Shown: positions 1 to 7,403 of the stretch, in pieces | How positions within the stretch are numbered: position 1 is the stretch's first letter | How the letters are laid out: each line of letters begins with the position of its first letter | DNA from: Burkholderiaceae bacterium | GTDB lineage: Bacteria; Pseudomonadota; Gammaproteobacteria; Burkholderiales; Burkholderiaceae | Reading direction: 5' to 3' | NCBI GenBank assembly: GCA_022701965.1 | Contig: JAKONL010000155.1 | Span: 1 to 7,403 of the forward strand | Length of the DNA stretch: 7,403 nucleotides | Program-made: the position numbers and the translations under genes | The notes under the pieces: model-generated | The model's input: only the letters and a program-made list of their open reading frames with translations | What the model was told of the DNA's origin: nothing | Database searches by the model: none

Positions 1-1
1 C

Positions 2-4175
<4,174 letters not shown>

Positions 4176-4177
<2 letters not shown>

Positions 4178-4180
4178 GAG
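4176..4180 (+). promoter_or_regulatory. Ribosome binding site for the PPTase gene
   Basis: GAGAG overlaps the NRPS stop codon and sits 8 bases before the ATG at 4189. It supports that start over the in-frame ATG at 4228, which has no purine-rich sequence at the right distance. The overlap with the upstream stop suggests translational coupling. The match is modest. Confidence 0.5.
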
Positions 4181-4188
4181 CAGCGCGA

Positions 4189-4970
<782 letters not shown>

Positions 4971-4974
<4 letters not shown>

Positions 4975-5786
4975 CACCACTGATGTTCGGTCCGCCCGCA
5001 CGCCGGCTGTTCGGCATCCACCACCCGTCGGAAAGCGCCACGACCGACAGGGGCGCGGTGCTGATCTGCCCGCCGTTCGGCCAGGAAGCGCTGCGCTCGC
5101 ACCGTTTCTTCCGCGTGCTGGCCGACCGCCTCGCGCGAGCCGGCTTCTCGGTGCTGCGCTTCGACTACTACGGCACCGGCGATTCACCGGGCGACGACGC
5201 CGACGGCGATTTCGAGGGCTGGCGCCGCGACGTCCTGGCCGCGCACGACGAACTGCGCCGGCTCTCCGGTTCGCCCTCGCGCAGCATCGGCTGGCTGGGC
5301 GTGAGGCTCGGCGGGACGCTGGCGATCCAGGCCGCGCAGTCGAGCCGCCTCGCGCTGGAGCGCATCGTGCTGTGGGAGCCGGTGGTCGACGGCAGGCGCT
5401 ATGCGCAGCATCTGCGCGAGTGGCATGTGGAATCGCTCGAGCTGTCCTACTGCATCCCGGAGTCGTCGCTGCGGCGTCGTCTGGCCGACGACCCGCACGC
5501 CTTCACCGACGAGGCTTCGGGCTTCGCGGTCTCGCCGTTGCTGCGTCAGCAATTTTCGTCACTTCAGCCCCAGAGCTTGCGCATTCCGACGGATTGCCGC
5601 ACCCTCGTTCTGGGACAACGACATGACGAGCCGCTCAGGCAGTGGGTCCAGATGCAGGTCAGCGAGCCGCCCCCGCAATTCTTCGAATTCGAGCATCCCC
5701 TGATCTGGAATTCGGACCCGAGCAGCAACAACGCCATGGTGCCCGCAGAGGCATTGAAGCGACTTCTGGCAGCGATGTATGAGTGA
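4971..5786 (+). CDS. Alpha/beta-hydrolase-fold protein lacking the nucleophile serine
   Basis: The 271-residue protein has the outline of a serine aminopeptidase/hydrolase (S33-like) fold: an early strand and loop LICPPFGQEA 31-40, a strand and turn RFDYYGTGDS 63-72, and a nucleophile-elbow region WLGVRLGG 108-115. In active family members the elbow reads G-x-S-x-G; here it is G110-V-R112-L-G114, so the serine is replaced by Arg. No obvious late DH motif is visible; the nearest candidate is His242 in FEHPLIW. It may therefore be a non-catalytic partner or use other chemistry. From memory, hydrolase 2 of the exosortase A-associated set has a similar Arg-Leu-Gly elbow; this needs checking. It overlaps the PPTase gene by 4 bases and the next hydrolase gene by 8, so it is co-translated with both. 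The 3' third is lower in GC than its surroundings. The fold is likely; the role is unknown, with product release or editing for the NRPS as a guess. Confidence 0.85.
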
Positions 5787-6738
5787 TCCTTCCTTCCGGC
5801 AAGAGCCGGTCCTTTTCGGTCCCGACCAGACACTGGTCGGCGTGATCACGTCGCCGGCGATCGGCGTCGAGGCGACCGGGCCGGTGGCCTGCCTGATGCT
5901 CAACATGGGCGCGAACCATCGCGGCGGACCGCACCGGATCAACGTCAAGCTCGCGCACCGGCTCGCTTCGCTGGGCATGACCAGCCTGCGCATGGACCTG
6001 GCCGGTCTCGGCGACAGCGGCCCGGCGGGCAGCGGCGAGCGCTACCTCGTGCAGGGCATCCACGACCTGCAGGCCGGCATGGACCTGCTGGAGGCGAAGT
6101 TCGGCATCTGCCGGTTCGTCGTCGTCGGGCTCTGTTCCGGTACGGCGCATGCGATGGGACTGGCCGTGGCCGATCCGCGCGTGGCCGGCATCCTGATGTT
6201 CGACGGCTACAGCTTCGCAGGGCGGCGCTGGCACTGGGAGCGCGCCCTGCTGCGCGCCATGGCGGCGCCGACCAACCCGGCCGTGATCGGCAAGACCGTG
6301 CGCTGGTTCCGCCGCAAGGTGCTGAACATCGCCACGCCGGTGCCGGTCGACATCTTCCGCGTCGACGAGGAGACGCCCGAGCAGATCCTGGCGCTGTTCC
6401 GCAATTCGATGAACACGCTGACGCAGCGCGGCGTGGCCGTCTACCTGCTCTATTCGGGCACGCAGCATGTGCGCGACCGCGCCCGCGACCATCTGGGCGC
6501 GCTGGTGCGCGAGCCGTTCGCCGCCAAGGTGAAGTACGAATTCGCGCGCGACATCGACCACACCTTCATCTCGCTGGCCGCGCAGCAGGCCTTCATGGTG
6601 CGCGCGTCGGCCTGGGCGCTCGACATCGCGTCGCACGTGCGGGTGCCGTTCGCCGTCGGCGAGCCGGCGCCGCTGGCGGCGGTGGGCATGCGCCGCTCGT
6701 CGATGGGACCGCGTTCGGTGTCGGGCGGGCTGTTCTAG
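5779..6738 (+). CDS. Alpha/beta hydrolase with cysteine nucleophile elbow
   Basis: The 319-residue protein has an alpha/beta-hydrolase core. Visible parts: the loop NMGANHRGGPHR 42-53, expected near the oxyanion hole; the strand and turn RMDLAGLGDSG 71-81; the elbow VVVGLCSGTAH 114-124, with Cys119 at the nucleophile position; and DIDHTF 258-263, where His261 is the likely catalytic histidine. The usual acid residue is not clear; the region YLLYSGTQHVRD 222-233 is where I would look. Similar proteins accompany NRPS, acyl-ligase and exopolysaccharide/exosortase loci in proteobacteria, as I recall. A Cys nucleophile would suit an acyl or thioester substrate. The start ATG at 5779 lies inside the last codons of the preceding gene (8-base overlap), indicating coupling. 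The C-terminal 30 residues are probably disordered (Gly, Ser, Arg, Pro-rich). It is the last gene of the operon. Plausible roles are acyl or peptidyl release in trans, or clearing of mis-primed carriers; neither is shown. Confidence 0.9.
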   Translation: MSDPSFRQEPVLFGPDQTLVGVITSPAIGVEATGPVACLMLNMGANHRGGPHRINVKLAHRLASLGMTSLRMDLAGLGDSGPAGSGERYLVQGIHDLQAGMDLLEAKFGICRFVVVGLCSGTAHAMGLAVADPRVAGILMFDGYSFAGRRWHWERALLRAMAAPTNPAVIGKTVRWFRRKVLNIATPVPVDIFRVDEETPEQILALFRNSMNTLTQRGVAVYLLYSGTQHVRDRARDHLGALVREPFAAKVKYEFARDIDHTFISLAAQQAFMVRASAWALDIASHVRVPFAVGEPAPLAAVGMRRSSMGPRSVSGGLF

Positions 6739-6812
6739 CAGGGCAGGACAGCGTCGCCGGCACGGCGGCCGGCCGTTAAAATCGCCGGCTCCCCAGCCTC
6801 TGGATAAAAACC
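6739..6812. other. Intergenic boundary between biosynthetic operon and conserved genes
   Basis: This is the first real gap between genes in the window (74 bases). It holds a GC-rich inverted repeat (GTCGCCG 6753-6759 with CGGCGGC 6763-6769, one G-T pair, three-base loop) that could slow transcription. No run of T follows it, so I do not call a terminator. The second half holds the promoter-like sequence listed separately. Confidence 0.5.
6754..6782 (+). promoter_or_regulatory. Putative sigma-70 promoter for the exported-protein gene
   Basis: TAAAAT at 6777-6782 matches the -10 consensus at five of six positions in an otherwise very GC-rich stretch. The hexamer 17 bases upstream (TCGCCG, 6754-6759) is a poor -35. 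Transcription would begin near 6789, giving a short leader before the ATG at 6813. The -10 is plausible; the -35 is weak and overlaps the inverted repeat. Confidence 0.45.
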
Positions 6813-7328
6813 ATGAACCGCTGCAACGACGTCGTGAGACGCTTCGCGCTGCCCGCCCCGCTTCGGCCCACCGCACCCGCCTGCCGCCTCGTCTGCGCGC
6901 TCGCCTTCGCCGGCCTGCTCGGATCGACCCTTCCGGTGCAGGCACAGATCCAGGCGCAGACCGAGGCCGCCGCGCTCGCCCGCACCGCCACCCAGAACGA
7001 AGCCGCGGCCGGCGGACGCACTTTCCCGGTCGGCACCGTGCGGGGCCGGCTGATGGTCATCGACGGGCCCGACGTGCAGCTCGACGACAAGCCCGACCGC
7101 ATGGCGCCCGGCGTGCGCATCCGCAGCGCCCAGAACATGCAGGTGACGCCCGCGTCGCTCGCAGGGCAGCTCCTGATCGTCAACTACACGCGCGACGTCT
7201 CCAACCTGGTGTCGCGGGTGTGGGTCCTCACCGAGGCCGAGGCGGCGACGGCGCGCATCTCGGCCGAGAAGCCGTTCCTGAACTTCTGGCCCTTCGTGCG
7301 CAGCGCAGGCACCGACGACGGCAGCTGA
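6813..7328 (+). CDS. Conserved small exported protein of unknown function
   Basis: The 171-residue protein has a basic N-terminus, a hydrophobic stretch at about 26-41 and a signal peptidase I-like site after VQA (residue 44), so it is probably exported to the periplasm. The mature part starts with a Gln/Ala-rich linker (45-68), followed by a compact region of about 90 residues with RTFPVGTVRG 69-78, APGVRIRS 98-105 and LIVNYTRDVSNLVSRVWVLT 121-140. I recognise no enzyme motif. From memory, similar short secreted proteins lie immediately upstream of miaB in Burkholderiales, and that position is the best clue to its identity. It is separated from the operon by a 74-base gap with its own -10-like sequence, and from miaB by 48 bases, so it may be co-transcribed with miaB. 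Ribosome binding at the chosen ATG is weak (GGA at 6802-6804). The gene is real by codon bias; its function is unknown. Confidence 0.83.
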   Translation: MNRCNDVVRRFALPAPLRPTAPACRLVCALAFAGLLGSTLPVQAQIQAQTEAAALARTATQNEAAAGGRTFPVGTVRGRLMVIDGPDVQLDDKPDRMAPGVRIRSAQNMQVTPASLAGQLLIVNYTRDVSNLVSRVWVLTEAEAATARISAEKPFLNFWPFVRSAGTDDGS

Positions 7329-7376
7329 GCGCCGCCACCACCCGTTTTCCCGATCCGACGATTCGCGAGCCCCACG

Positions 7377-7403
7377 ATGTCCAAAAAAGGTTTCATCAAG
7401 ACC
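7377..7403 (+). CDS. miaB: Start of miaB, tRNA-2-methylthio-N6-dimethylallyladenosine synthase (partial)
   Basis: Only nine codons are present, reading MSKKGFIKT, and the gene runs off the window. Betaproteobacterial MiaB proteins usually begin with a very similar Met-Ser-Lys-Lys-x-Phe-Ile-Lys-Thr, leading into the FGCQMN motif that holds the first iron-sulfur cluster cysteine. MiaB is a radical SAM enzyme that adds a methylthio group to i6A37 of tRNAs. The start lies 48 bases after the exported-protein stop and has only a weak purine-rich sequence upstream (GCGAG, 7365-7369). With nine residues the call rests on the match and the context; another radical SAM methylthiotransferase such as RimO is less likely. 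Confidence 0.72.

Noticed and set aside
6753..6769. Inverted repeat as an intrinsic terminator after the hydrolase operon.
   Set aside because: The stem is only seven pairs including one G-T, and no T-run follows; the next bases are CGGCCGTTAAAATC. It may affect transcription, but I cannot support a terminator.
5659..6945. A 428-codon open frame on the minus strand.
   Set aside because: It lies opposite the hydrolase genes, crosses an intergenic gap, and its translation is low-complexity Arg/His/Ala-rich with no recognisable fold. It is a shadow of GC-rich coding DNA.
7319..7347. Possible terminator between the exported-protein gene and miaB (short CGGC/GCCG stem followed at a distance by TTTT).
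   Set aside because: The stem has only four pairs and the T-run lies ten bases beyond it. Co-transcription into miaB is at least as likely.

Overview
The window is high in GC (about 70% by eye in the coding parts) with tightly packed genes all on the + strand. It looks like a chromosomal segment of a betaproteobacterium, probably Burkholderiales. The main taxonomic cue is the last nine codons, MSKKGFIKT, which match the usual beginning of MiaB in that group. The strong GC bias at third codon positions fits. No species can be named from sequence alone.

Layout. Positions 2-4177 hold the 3' part of a nonribosomal peptide synthetase (NRPS) gene whose 5' end lies outside the window. The visible protein reads (partial C)-A-T-C-T. 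The adenylation domain carries a ten-residue specificity code that I read as D-I-L-Q-L-G-L-I-W-K, which I associate with glycine. The protein ends in a C-T pair with no A domain, no thioesterase and no reductase. Next, at 4189-4974, is an Sfp-type 4'-phosphopantetheinyl transferase (PPTase) with an N-terminal Pro-Thr stretch encoded by a perfect (CCGACG)7 repeat. It is followed by two overlapping alpha/beta-hydrolase genes, 4971-5786 and 5779-6738. The first has Arg where the nucleophile serine should be, and the second has Cys. These four genes are spaced by +11, -4 and -8 bases and almost certainly form one transcript.

After a 74-base gap with a plausible promoter, the biosynthetic block gives way to what looks like the conserved chromosome: a small exported protein of unknown function (6813-7328), then the start of miaB (7377 onward, cut by the window end).

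Working model (inference). Upstream genes build a chain. The visible NRPS module adds probably glycine, and the terminal C-T unit adds or hands over to something not activated by this protein. The PPTase arms the carrier domains. One or both hydrolase-like proteins may replace the missing release domain. The points most worth following are the A-less terminal C-T module with what looks like a leftover C-A linker, and the paired non-serine hydrolases. The rest of the window is ordinary.
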